Below are positions 19,001 through 25,906 of a stretch of 64,000 bases of DNA, piece after piece. Positions within the stretch are counted from its first letter, which is position 1. Every line of letters begins with the position of its first letter. Source of the stretch: Lentimicrobiaceae bacterium (GTDB lineage Bacteria > Bacteroidota > Bacteroidia > Bacteroidales > JALOCA01); contig JALOCA010000015.1 of the NCBI GenBank assembly GCA_023227965.1, positions 1-64,000 on the forward strand, in the 5' to 3' direction. The position numbers and the translations under genes are program-made. Under the pieces are notes generated by a model, which did no database searches, was not told the DNA's origin, and worked only from the letters and a program-made list of their open reading frames with translations.

Positions 19001-19644
19001 CTACCTCAGATTATGGAGACGATGATATTGGCATCGACGAAATTTCAGTTGCTGTTGCGCCTTCCACCAAAACCCTCAATCTGAAATTCTATCTCGAAGG
19101 TTTATATGCAGGTGCCGGAGTGATGAACCAGGCTCAGGATGATATGGGCGCTCATTATTTGGCTCCTATTGCTGATAAAGTAACCGTAAAACTGCATGAT
19201 GCCAACTATGCCATCATGGTGGGCATTTATGCTGACCAGGATCTTAATACAGATGGAACTTGTAGTGTTACCATACCGGGTACCGACAATGGCAACTACT
19301 ACATCAGCATCCATACACGTAACCACCTCGAAACCGTTTCGGCTTCCACTGTATCCTTTGCCGGAAGCACTATTGCTTACGACTTCAGCACTGCCGACAA
19401 CCAGGCTTATGGCTCTGGTAGCAATATGAAGGACTTCAGCGGCGTTTATGCATTTTGGGCTGGAGATGTTAACTTAGATTCATTTATTGACTCTGGTGAC
19501 ATGGCTCCTGTTGACAATGATGCTGCTGCTTTTGTTATGGGCTGGTCTGATAACGATGTTAATGGCGATGGATTTGTTGATTCTGCAGATATGACAATAA
19601 TTGATAATAATGCTGCAGCATTTATCATGGCACAAACACCTTAA
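13084..19644 (+). CDS. Giant exported fibronectin/MAM-like surface protein with dockerin-like tail
   Basis: 2186 residues. Signal peptide 1-20 (ending SSWGQ). Then an N-terminal beta domain (about 22-235), a fibronectin III-like module (about 240-330, PADPINMTF...GLVPGTTYYFKI), a long Ser/Thr/Asn-rich beta-repeat region (about 335-1060, WSATSTWVGG start), more FN3 modules (about 1085-1300), two nearly identical 256-residue units (about 1302-1557 and 1558-1813), each a carbohydrate-binding/MAM-like jelly roll (SFEGVTIPAIPSCWF...) plus an FN3 module, a third related jelly roll (about 1815-1990), and a final segment with two calcium-loop repeats, DVNLDSFIDSGD and DVNGDGFVDSAD, like a type I dockerin. 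No standard T9SS sorting domain is seen at the C-terminus. It is probably a surface adhesin or scaffold component. The next two genes lie on the same strand, but a terminator follows this one. Confidence 0.8.
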   Translation: MRKLITLLILFFLWAGSSWGQSTANYAFTYAFNGSLQDISTGATVMLTGNKDDAASAVFDIGFTFYFMGTPYTQFSANSNGQIRLGSVLTATTYSNYVASTAVLSPMSGDNEVNNGMSFKVIGTAPNRILVVEWNQFYVYYTNITNAGNMQALLYEGTGKIEYIYGEIYNTSTGSVTRSTFISSSNVTTTGGSVTVAATPTYESVATSPTSNSFAASVLIANLASTAQGSRTVYTFTPTYSTTPADPINMTFTSVTSSTITVNWVDNSTDETFFTAKRALDAGFTTGVVTASVASTTIAGTGTAYNSAFTGLVPGTTYYFKITANNEGSASPGLTGNQATSPPGNITSAADGAWSATSTWVGGVVPTTADNVIIDHNVNVDAATNICFNLTINNGKTLASTGTAGILTIAGNLTNNGTLDFYTDASNSARLTFTSASNNTFTSGASCTTDLNTLTINKGTANTNILDMDLTSLTIKGISTATVGFLTLTNGTLKISGSNTFDGAVFTSTSYSISATCGFWLNNTNFIVNGQNGSPTLAGLLRISNGTLNVGTVSNNSMGFSSGATVVIEGGTVIATGRFGVTSTSYIINYTQTGGNVTVCTLGNTSTSYASFDLGTAATSTATLGGGTITIQLASTATSGPRDFRGLSTGTAPTTYAGTTLYLGNASSGATAQTYYLAGRVPPFVITTTSATHKVAIYSSIYYHGDLTIPAGSDLNLNGYGFWCKGNVVNNGTITGTTTSSRFDFAGSLLETSPAAQTYSGTGTFGPSATLTTNLSLGINNSNGVTFNAPANVYRVNLFKGIITNSNNITIGNGLALTCYVQIGVSGNADPGGSFDVSPIFNLGTGAYTVLYEPESTPRTIGFEIPPSRTITTLSINNANGVTLAGGNLTLDAAGVLSMTEGTLTTSATNMLTLNNTGAAVSGGSTTSFVVGPIARTFAASRTATGTYTGATLFPIGKDGIYSPMWVDPTTNAGGTVVFTGEVFNRNIGTKGTGVISLAKGIRWEAIATSGNANLTSTFLSLGSSSITNVNQILQANAAAGVYGAIPSVSTFASGIPNTLSTTGSQIPAGSYYGYFGFGELQSCAAPTTQPTAFVASYITSTGFTGSFTAASPAPSNYLVVRYTAPSTPTNPVDYTTYTVGGTLGTGTVVSVSDATTFTQMGLIPGTSYDYYVYSYNNSGCYGPVYLTTSPSLLNVTTCATDIGLPGTPTSSLISTTGFTASWTASSTTDVSYILDVATDAAFTSFVTGYNGLDVGIGTLTYPVTGLTAATTYYVRVRANSGGTCYSNYTSTLVVTTSCNPITSLPWTESFEGVTIPAIPSCWFKENGDWVTTNNSNSTYDADAHTGTQFLRDAYSATNEYVWTPGFDLTAGTSYDFSFWWAGDGDANWVGDVFYNTTPISTGATQLGASFVTSATVTTKTYAQVISTFVPLTSGAYYFAIRVNATSAPWYISFDDFKLDLSPSCTTPMTLTATSITPNSASLGWTETGTATLWNIELGTFGFTPTGTPTQSGVTNPYTYSGLTPNTSYSYYVQADCGSGSTSTWTGPYSFTTPCEAVTSLPWNEGFEGVTIPAIPSCWFKENGDWVTTNNVNTANDADAHTGTQFLRDSWSATNEYVWTPGFDLTAGTSYDFSFWWAGDNYSNWVGDVFYNTSPISTGATQLGASFVVSTTVTTKDYAQVVSTFVPSTSGTYYFAIRVNEATGDPWYISLDDFKLELTPSCPAPTILTATSITANSASLGWTETGTATLWNIELGTFGFTPTGTPTQSGVTNPYTYSGLSTNTQYSYYVQADCGSGSTSTWTGPYSFTTLCDASTLPYLETFDGMWTSPVPNSCWISDVIATSNIAWHRNDYTSNWTYPTGGSPIETGANGTPNYARFHSYGLNSDLNSYMQTGVINLSSYSASDAVNLKFYYINLTGTDQLDVYFSADGGSTWSASMEPGPFVTSETWTEMTIPVDLSVYNTANFMVRFLATSDYGDDDIGIDEISVAVAPSTKTLNLKFYLEGLYAGAGVMNQAQDDMGAHYLAPIADKVTVKLHDANYAIMVGIYADQDLNTDGTCSVTIPGTDNGNYYISIHTRNHLETVSASTVSFAGSTIAYDFSTADNQAYGSGSNMKDFSGVYAFWAGDVNLDSFIDSGDMAPVDNDAAAFVMGWSDNDVNGDGFVDSADMTIIDNNAAAFIMAQTP
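16989..18524 (+). repeat. 768-bp in-frame tandem duplication inside the giant surface gene
   Basis: The segment 16989-17756 is repeated at 17757-18524 with an offset of exactly 768 bases (256 codons). Long identical blocks include GAAGGTGTAACTATCCCTGC and GATCTTACTGCTGGTACTTC. Differences are mostly scattered substitutions, so the duplication is fairly recent. Confidence 0.9.
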
Positions 19645-19655
19645 CATTAATTTTC

Positions 19656-19695
19656 GATGAATTCTCCGGAAAAATCCGGAGGATTCATCTTTTAT
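19656..19695 (+). terminator. Intrinsic terminator after the giant surface gene
   Basis: Arms at 19656-19670 and 19675-19689 (GATGAATTCTCCGGA / TCCGGAGGATTCATC, one G-T wobble) with an AAAA loop and a T-rich tail. It overlaps the promoter region of the next gene. Confidence 0.8.
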
Positions 19696-19698
19696 TTA

Positions 19699-19706
19699 TA
19701 TCTTTG
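19699..19706 (+). promoter_or_regulatory. -7 box of the T9SS surface protein gene (TATCTTTG)
   Basis: TATCTTTG sits right after the terminator and 39 bases before the ATG at 19746. The leader contains AACCAAATTTTT, which also stands just before the ATG of the giant gene at 13084, hinting at shared post-transcriptional control. Confidence 0.5.
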
Positions 19707-19745
19707 AACCTTAAAATGATTTTTAAATAACCAAATTTTTTATGT

Positions 19746-22700
19746 ATGAAAAAATTTAAACTATTGTTTTTTAAAGCTGGGGCAATTATTTTGCTGATGC
19801 TTACTTTTTTAAATGTGAAGGCACAAGTTCCTACATGGACTATGGAACTTAGAAATGATGTACAAACATCTGATAGAGTATTTACTGTTGATGTTTATCT
19901 TCTTCATACTGGTGGTGCTCCTGTAATGGAATTAGCTAATTTTCAGTGTGGTATTTCTTATAATTCAGCAATACTAAATGGTGGTGTTATTACTCCTACA
20001 ATTATTGCTGGTGATTTGCCTGCTTCAATGACACCTTCAAGTATTCAAGTTGCAATTTCCGGTTCTAATTATTTTATCAGAATAGCACCACGTACCCCTC
20101 CTGGTACTGGTAACGGTTATATTGTTTCAGCAATTGCACCAGGTACTAAATTAATGAGCATTCGTTTGACTAATAGTGTTGCTTTTGGAAATGCTTCTCC
20201 CAATTTCACATGGTTATATGCAGCTCCATATCCTTCAAGGCTTTCATATTATGATCAAACAACTCATCTAAATATGAATGTTACCTTAAATGCAACAATG
20301 ACATCTGTTAGTAATTTAATAAATTTTGAATTAAACGACCCCCCAACCGCCTATAACGTAAGTGGAACGGGATCGTATTGTGCAGGTGGAACGGGCTTAA
20401 CGGTAACATTAAGCAACTCGCAAACTGGTGTAAACTATCAGTTGAAGAAAGACGGACTCGATCAGGGTACAGCCGTTGCCGGTACCGGTGCTGCCTTAAC
20501 CTGGGATAGCCAACTTGCCGGTACCTACACCGTAGTAGCTACCAATGCCGTAACCAACATTACCAATACAATGACTGGCAGTGCAATAATTACCGAAGAC
20601 CCATCGGTAGCTGCAAGCGTGAGCATAGTCGCTGATTTGAACGACGTTTGTGCCGGAACTTCTGTAACTTTCACAGCTACCCCAACTAACGGTGGTCCAG
20701 CCCCCACTTACCAGTGGAAAGTAAACGGAGGCAATGTAGGAACAGGTTTGGCTACTTATAGCTATGTACCTGCCAACGGCGATGCAGTTACCTGCGAAAT
20801 GACTTCTACACTCACCTGCGTATCAGGCAGCCCGGCTACTTCCAACATCGTTAACATGGTTGTTAATGCCCCAGTTGCAGCAAGTGTTGCTATAGTTGCC
20901 GATGCAAATCCCGTTACAGCGGGGACAACAGTAACCTTTACTGCTGCACCTACCAATGGTGGTGGCACACCCATTTACCAGTGGAAAGTAAACGGAAGCA
21001 ATGTAGGAACTGACCAAAATACCTACTCTTACGTTCCGGTTGACGGCGATGCAATTACCTGTGAAATGACTTCGAGTTTGACTTGCGTAAGTGGCAGCCC
21101 TGCTACATCAAACACTGTTACCATGACTGTTAATCCTGCCGGTTCAGCAGTTACTTTCAATGTTGATATGACTGGCGTTGCTATATTCAACCCTGTTACT
21201 GACGGAATATTTATTTCAGGTAGCATGAACGGTTGGGCAGAACCAGGAAGTAGTCTTTCATATAAAATGAATCCTGTTTCTGCTGGTTCATCCATTTATA
21301 CCATTACTCTGACTATTCCAGACGGCGAAATTCAATACAAATACTTCAGGGTAATAAGTGAAACTCCAAGCTGGGATTACGGCGAATGGGATGGAGATCC
21401 TAACCGTTTAGCTAATATAACTGGTGTAGCCACATTGAACGATGTTTGGGCTACGCATAATACCACATGGACAGGTGCAATGAGCAATAGCTGGATAATG
21501 ATCCAAAACTGGACGAATAATGTTCCTGGCTCTATATCTGATGTAACAGTTCCAGCAGGATTAACCAATTATCCCTCAATTTTTGCACCAAGCAGTTGCC
21601 ATAATATTACCTTAGAATCCGGAGCAACATTACTTGATAATGGTAATTTAAATGTTACGGGAACGGCTACAGTTAAACGTTACATCACTGGTTCTGCAGC
21701 AACAGCTAATACCAACTGGCATTTGATGGGGATTCCTATTCAAAGCACATTATCCGATACTTTCTGGAATTGCTGGCTGAAAGAATGGCTGGAACCCACC
21801 GGAACCTACAGCAACATTGGCGAAGGTGTTACGCTCAATACTGCAATGAAAGGTTATGCCGTACGTTATACAGGACCTTTTACTACATTGAATTTTAACG
21901 GTACTCTTAACACAGGAACACTTTCTATTCCTTTAACTTCTGCAGGTGGAGCATATGACGGATGGAACCTTGTTTCCAACCCCTATCCTTCAGCTATTGA
22001 CTGGGACGCTGTAACAATACCTGCTGGAATGAACTCAGCTATTTACTACTGGGAACCCACTTTACAAACATACTTATCCTATGTTGGGGGAGTTGGAGCT
22101 GGCTCACGTTATGCTCCTGCTATGCAAGGTTACTTTGTAAACACAACAGCACCAGTAACTTTTGAACTTACCAATGCCGTTCGTACACACCAAACAACAG
22201 TATCCTTCTACAAAGAAGAAGTTGCAAATCTGCTGAAACTTACTACCAATGCAAACAACGGTGAAGATTACACCTTCGTACGTTTCAATTCCGATGCCAC
22301 TGCTGGTTTCGATGGAAACTACGATGCTTACAAACTCTTCAGCGATGCAACGGAAGTTCCTCAGATTTACACCACTGCATACGAAGATATGCTCTCAATC
22401 AACACCCTGCCTTCAATAGAAACAAATAATGTTGTTCCTGTTGCCTTCCGTGCAGGTGTTTCAGGTGATTATACTATCAATGCAAGTGGAATGGAATCAT
22501 TCGACAACACTACACCAATCTGGCTCGAAGATAAAGTACTCAACACAGCAGTTGACTTCCGCAGCAACAACAAATACACCTTTAATTATGTAGCCGGCTG
22601 CAACGACAACCGCTTCTTGTTGCACTTCAAATCAGCATTTGGAATCAATGATCCTTCTAACCTGAAAATTAATGTTTATGCCTATGACCAAACCATTTAT

Positions 22701-22889
22701 GTAAACCTTCCGCAGGTTGGAATGAATGGCAACATCGTTGTTTATAATGCATTAGGTCAGGAAGTCGCCCGTAAAGCTATTGACGGCAAACAATTTAACA
22801 CCATTCACATGGGCAATACCAATGCTAATTACATCGTGAAAGTGGTTACCGACAATAAAGTTTGCACCGAAAAAGTATTTGTAAGGTAA
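19746..22889 (+). CDS. T9SS cargo protein with cohesin-like, Ig-like and CBM-like modules
   Basis: 1047 residues. Signal peptide 1-26 (ending NVKAQ). Residues about 28-195 form a beta module (FTVDVYLLHTGG...LANFQCGISYN...ILNGG) whose strand pattern resembles cohesins. Then an Ig-like module (about 200-290), two tandem 89-residue Ig/PKD-like repeats (about 292-470; YQWKVNGxNVGT in each), a glycogen-binding/CBM20-like module (about 471-570; NVDMTGV...GSMNGW), and a beta-rich region up to about 950. A C-terminal T9SS-type sorting domain (about 965-1047) contains IVVYNALGQEVA and ends EKVFVR. It should be exported through SprA and fixed at the cell surface. Its role is unknown; polysaccharide or protein binding is likely. 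Confidence 0.8.
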   Translation: MKKFKLLFFKAGAIILLMLTFLNVKAQVPTWTMELRNDVQTSDRVFTVDVYLLHTGGAPVMELANFQCGISYNSAILNGGVITPTIIAGDLPASMTPSSIQVAISGSNYFIRIAPRTPPGTGNGYIVSAIAPGTKLMSIRLTNSVAFGNASPNFTWLYAAPYPSRLSYYDQTTHLNMNVTLNATMTSVSNLINFELNDPPTAYNVSGTGSYCAGGTGLTVTLSNSQTGVNYQLKKDGLDQGTAVAGTGAALTWDSQLAGTYTVVATNAVTNITNTMTGSAIITEDPSVAASVSIVADLNDVCAGTSVTFTATPTNGGPAPTYQWKVNGGNVGTGLATYSYVPANGDAVTCEMTSTLTCVSGSPATSNIVNMVVNAPVAASVAIVADANPVTAGTTVTFTAAPTNGGGTPIYQWKVNGSNVGTDQNTYSYVPVDGDAITCEMTSSLTCVSGSPATSNTVTMTVNPAGSAVTFNVDMTGVAIFNPVTDGIFISGSMNGWAEPGSSLSYKMNPVSAGSSIYTITLTIPDGEIQYKYFRVISETPSWDYGEWDGDPNRLANITGVATLNDVWATHNTTWTGAMSNSWIMIQNWTNNVPGSISDVTVPAGLTNYPSIFAPSSCHNITLESGATLLDNGNLNVTGTATVKRYITGSAATANTNWHLMGIPIQSTLSDTFWNCWLKEWLEPTGTYSNIGEGVTLNTAMKGYAVRYTGPFTTLNFNGTLNTGTLSIPLTSAGGAYDGWNLVSNPYPSAIDWDAVTIPAGMNSAIYYWEPTLQTYLSYVGGVGAGSRYAPAMQGYFVNTTAPVTFELTNAVRTHQTTVSFYKEEVANLLKLTTNANNGEDYTFVRFNSDATAGFDGNYDAYKLFSDATEVPQIYTTAYEDMLSINTLPSIETNNVVPVAFRAGVSGDYTINASGMESFDNTTPIWLEDKVLNTAVDFRSNNKYTFNYVAGCNDNRFLLHFKSAFGINDPSNLKINVYAYDQTIYVNLPQVGMNGNIVVYNALGQEVARKAIDGKQFNTIHMGNTNANYIVKVVTDNKVCTEKVFVR

Positions 22890-22919
22890 TATTAATGTAA
22901 ATAATTAAAAATTCACAAT

Positions 22920-23159
22920 ATGAAAAAAGCAATCAAAACATTACTTGTTACGGGCTTTATACTTACAGCACCCTTGTTCTTATCCACTGCTTTTGGTCAG
23001 CCTCACCCAAATAATGGGGCGGTAGGCGGAGGCAATGGCGGACCCGGTGCTGCTGGCCCTATCGGTGGCGGCGCTCCAATGGGTAGCGGCGTTATCATGT
23101 TGTTAGCTATGGCTGCGGGTTATGGCTACAAAAAAATCTATGATATCCGCAAAAAATAA
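22920..23159 (+). CDS. Small PID-CTERM-like sorted protein
   Basis: 79 residues. An N-terminal signal/membrane segment (about 8-26, ending TAFGQ) is followed by a Gly/Pro/Asn-rich linker (GGGNGGPG), a PIGGG motif, a second hydrophobic helix (about 56-68, GVIMLLAMAAGYG) and a basic tail YKKIYDIRKK. This arrangement (PIDGG-like motif, helix, Lys/Arg end) is that of the PID-CTERM sorting signal known from Bacteroidota; here Asp of PID is Gly. The gene follows the T9SS surface gene by 30 bases, so it is probably co-expressed. Its job is unknown. It is easily missed because of its size. Confidence 0.65.
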   Translation: MKKAIKTLLVTGFILTAPLFLSTAFGQPHPNNGAVGGGNGGPGAAGPIGGGAPMGSGVIMLLAMAAGYGYKKIYDIRKK

Positions 23160-23183
23160 TACCTTTTATTAGGTTTCACACAA

Positions 23184-23220
23184 AGAGGCTTGCCATTAAT
23201 AGGGCAAGCCTCTTTTATTT
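23184..23220 (+). terminator. Intrinsic terminator of the surface-protein cluster
   Basis: AGAGGCTTGCC (23184-23194) pairs with GGCAAGCCTCT (23203-23213), followed by TTTATTT. It closes the 19.7-23.2 kb transcription unit. Confidence 0.85.
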
Positions 23221-23223
23221 ATA

Positions 23224-23463
23224 AACCTGAGTTCGGGTTAAAATTGTAGAACCATCTATGATATATTTCAGCATGCTACATTTCGCCGTAGGCGATGAAC
23301 GTTAACAGAATGTTGATTTATTATAAAAGATTGTCCATCAGACATTCATTATTGATCTCCATACGGAAAATCCACAGAAATAAAAATCCTTTCTATGGAT
23401 ATTAAACCTCTGACTGGTTAATATCAGGTAGATGTAAAACATGTTTTATCCCGAACTCAGGTT
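23224..23463 (-). repeat. Dispersed repeat element, copy 3 (inverted, perfect terminal repeats)
   Basis: 240 bp bounded by AACCTGAGTTCGGG (23224-23237) and CCCGAACTCAGGTT (23450-23463), a perfect 14-base terminal inverted repeat. The interior, read on the minus strand, repeats the blocks of copies 1 and 2 (ATAAAACATGTTTT, CCATAGAAAGGAT, CATAGATGGTTCTA) but carries about 50 extra bases in the middle. No gene is inside. It abuts a transposase remnant. Confidence 0.75.
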
Positions 23464-23465
23464 AA

Positions 23466-23590
23466 TACTTATTGATATTATTTGTAATGGAACGCCAGTT
23501 AATCAGTGTGTTTACCTGATCAAAAAATTCAGTCTTTACTTTTCTTTTTCTGCTGCCAAATCGGCATAGCCTGTTCGTTTTTCATTCTTT
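23466..23590 (-). pseudogene. N-terminal remnant of an IS5-family-like transposase, frameshifted
   Basis: Read on the minus strand, one frame gives NEKRTGYADLAAEKEK then a stop; the next frame continues KTEFFDQVNTLINWRSI and ends NINKY-stop. Joined across a one-base frameshift near 23535, this matches the typical start of IS5-family-type transposases (KTEFF.Q+N.LIDWRPI). Full transposases are 300-500 residues; only about 45 codons remain. The remaining stretch to 23911 is AT-rich and I see nothing else in it apart from the glgB promoter. Confidence 0.55.
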
Positions 23591-23898
23591 ATGCTATAAA
23601 TATAACAATTTTATCGTTATAAACAATACTATGACAATATTTTATAACATTTTCCGCCTTGCAACGGCATTAATATGTTTCTTTGTGCTTTCAGTCCGGA
23701 ATTCAAACCGATACAAAGAATACCTACCAAAATGATATTATTTAAGAAGCAAAGAATAAAGTTATTCATAAGCATGAGTGATAAAAATTATTTAATTATA
23801 CCTCTTTTTCCAATGCTTTTCAAAAATCGCACTTAATAGTACAAACATTTTTCTAAATAAACAAATTCATACGTGTAATTTTTTATTTGCCAATTTAG

Positions 23899-23906
23899 TA
23901 TATTTG
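23899..23906 (+). promoter_or_regulatory. -7 box of glgB (TATATTTG)
   Basis: TATATTTG ends 5 bases before the first ATG of glgB (23912) and 8 before the second (23915). The transcript should have little or no leader. Confidence 0.5.
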
Positions 23907-23911
23907 CTACC

Positions 23912-25900
23912 ATGATGAACACCCTTTCTCTTATTAACAGCGATCCTGGTTTGTTGCCTTACGAGGATAAAATCCGACAGAGACAGGAAAGAGTCTTGGC
24001 TAAACAACAGCAACTTGCCTGTAATCACTCCAGGTTGTACGATGCCATGAACGGACATTTGTATTACGGATTGCACTGTTATTCGGATAAATGGGTGCTT
24101 CGCGAATGGGCTCCCAATGCCGTAGCAGTTCATCTTATTGGGGATTTTTCCGGATGGAAGGCGTTACCTCTTTTCCGTTTTACAAAAAAAGAGTACGGAA
24201 ACTGGGAACTGGTGCTGCCTCTGGATTACCTGGAACATGGCTCTTTGTACAAACTACTCGTTACCTGGGTGGATGGTCAGGGCGAACGGATCCCTGCATA
24301 CTGTCGTCGTGTGGTACAGGACGAAACTACCAAGCTTTTTACTGCCCAGGTTTGGAATCCTGAGCGTCCCTATGTTTGGAAGCATAAAAACCCGGAAAGG
24401 AAAACTCATCCACTGGTTTACGAAGCCCATCCCGGCATGGCTACAGAAGAAGCGCACATAGCAACCTATAACGAATTTTGTGAGAAGGTTTTGCCACGTA
24501 TTGCCAAAACAGGTTACGATACCATCCAACTGATGGGCATACAGGAACATCCTTACTATGGCTCGTTCGGATACCAGGTTTCCAGCTTTTTTGCCCCTTC
24601 TTCGCGCTTTGGTACACCCGAAGAACTGAAACAACTGATAGACGAAGCGCACCGGCTGAAAATTTCCGTGATACTCGATATAGTACATTCCCATGCGGTA
24701 AAAAACGACCTGGAAGGGCTGAGCCATTTTGATGGAACCGAATATCAATATTTTCATAAAGGGGAAAAGGGCATACACCGGCTGTGGGATTCGCGTTGTT
24801 TTGATTATGGTAAGGATGAAGTGTTGCACTTCCTGCTTTCCAACTGCAAATACTGGCTCGAAGAGTTTCATTTCGATGGTTTCCGCTTCGACGGCGTTAC
24901 CAGCATGATGTATCTGAATCATGGTATAGGCGTTGATTTTTTGGATTATTCCATGTACTACGACGGCAACCAGGACGAAGATGCCATACAATACCTTTCG
25001 CTGGCAAATATCCTTGTGCATGAACACGCTCCCCATACAATTACCATAGCCGAAGATGTGAGCGGTATGCCGGGGTTGGCTGTGCCGCAACAGGAAGGTG
25101 GCATAGGTTTCGATTACAGAATGGCTATGGGCGTTTCCGATTTTTGGATGAAGACGATTGAGGAGAAAAAAGATGAAGAATGGCATGTAGGTGATATGTT
25201 TTTCCATCTTACCGACAAACGGAAAGAAGAACATACCATCAGCTACGCCGAATGCCACGACCAGGCAATGATGGGAGATAATACCATTATTTTCCGGTTG
25301 ATAGGTGCAAATATGTACACCCAGATGAGCACCCTTTCCGAAGATATTGTTGTGGACAGAGGTGTTGCCCTGCACAAAATGATACGGCTTGCCACCCTGG
25401 CTACTGCCGGAGATGGCTACCTCAATTTTATGGGAAACGAGTTCGGACATCCCGAATGGATTGACTTTCCCAGGGAAGGAAACAACTGGAGTTTCCGCTA
25501 TGCCCGACGGCAATGGAAGCTTGCTGACAATAAATCGTTGCGTTACTATTACCTCAACTTATTCGATCAGGCTATGATTGCTCTTGCACGGAAAGAAAAG
25601 ATTTTTGATGTTCTTCCGTTTGTTGTCGTGCAAAATAATGAGGATCAGGTTCTGGTATTTACACGTGGAAGCTGCATTTTTGCTTTTAATTTTAACCCAG
25701 TGCAATCTTTTACTAATTACGGTTTTGCCGTAGAACCCGGAAAATATGTGGAGATATTGGATAGTGATGCAACAGAATTTGATGGTTTTGGCAGAAATAT
25801 ACCCGGACTGCAGCATTTTACCCGGTTCGAAAATGGCGCCCATCTGCTGAAACTGTATCTGCCCAACAGATCGGTTCTGGTGTTGAAAAGGAAAAAATAA
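23912..25900 (+). CDS. glgB: 1,4-alpha-glucan branching enzyme (eukaryote-like GH13 type)
   Basis: 662 residues. An N-terminal CBM48-like module (about 50-150; LREWAPNAVAVHLIGDFSGW) precedes a GH13 catalytic barrel and a C-terminal beta domain. Catalytic residues are visible: Asp about 327 in FRFDGVTSMMY (nucleophile), Glu about 381 in TIAEDVSGMP (acid/base) and Asp about 449 in YAECHDQAMMGD. The latter motif is usually AESHDQ; here Ser is Cys. Length and motifs resemble the eukaryotic/Bacteroidota GH13_8 branch rather than E. coli GlgB. It makes alpha-1,6 branches in glycogen. No other glycogen gene is nearby. Confidence 0.92.
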   Translation: MMNTLSLINSDPGLLPYEDKIRQRQERVLAKQQQLACNHSRLYDAMNGHLYYGLHCYSDKWVLREWAPNAVAVHLIGDFSGWKALPLFRFTKKEYGNWELVLPLDYLEHGSLYKLLVTWVDGQGERIPAYCRRVVQDETTKLFTAQVWNPERPYVWKHKNPERKTHPLVYEAHPGMATEEAHIATYNEFCEKVLPRIAKTGYDTIQLMGIQEHPYYGSFGYQVSSFFAPSSRFGTPEELKQLIDEAHRLKISVILDIVHSHAVKNDLEGLSHFDGTEYQYFHKGEKGIHRLWDSRCFDYGKDEVLHFLLSNCKYWLEEFHFDGFRFDGVTSMMYLNHGIGVDFLDYSMYYDGNQDEDAIQYLSLANILVHEHAPHTITIAEDVSGMPGLAVPQQEGGIGFDYRMAMGVSDFWMKTIEEKKDEEWHVGDMFFHLTDKRKEEHTISYAECHDQAMMGDNTIIFRLIGANMYTQMSTLSEDIVVDRGVALHKMIRLATLATAGDGYLNFMGNEFGHPEWIDFPREGNNWSFRYARRQWKLADNKSLRYYYLNLFDQAMIALARKEKIFDVLPFVVVQNNEDQVLVFTRGSCIFAFNFNPVQSFTNYGFAVEPGKYVEILDSDATEFDGFGRNIPGLQHFTRFENGAHLLKLYLPNRSVLVLKRKK

Positions 25901-25906
25901 AATGTT

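Noticed and set aside
13800..21568. Many minus-strand frames of 60-145 codons inside the two large surface genes
   Set aside because: They are shadows of Thr/Ser/Gly-rich coding sequence; the plus-strand genes have signal peptides and clear domains.
24254..25513. A 419-codon open frame on the minus strand within glgB
   Set aside because: It is antisense to a gene with clear catalytic motifs, and its translation has no recognisable domain or signal.
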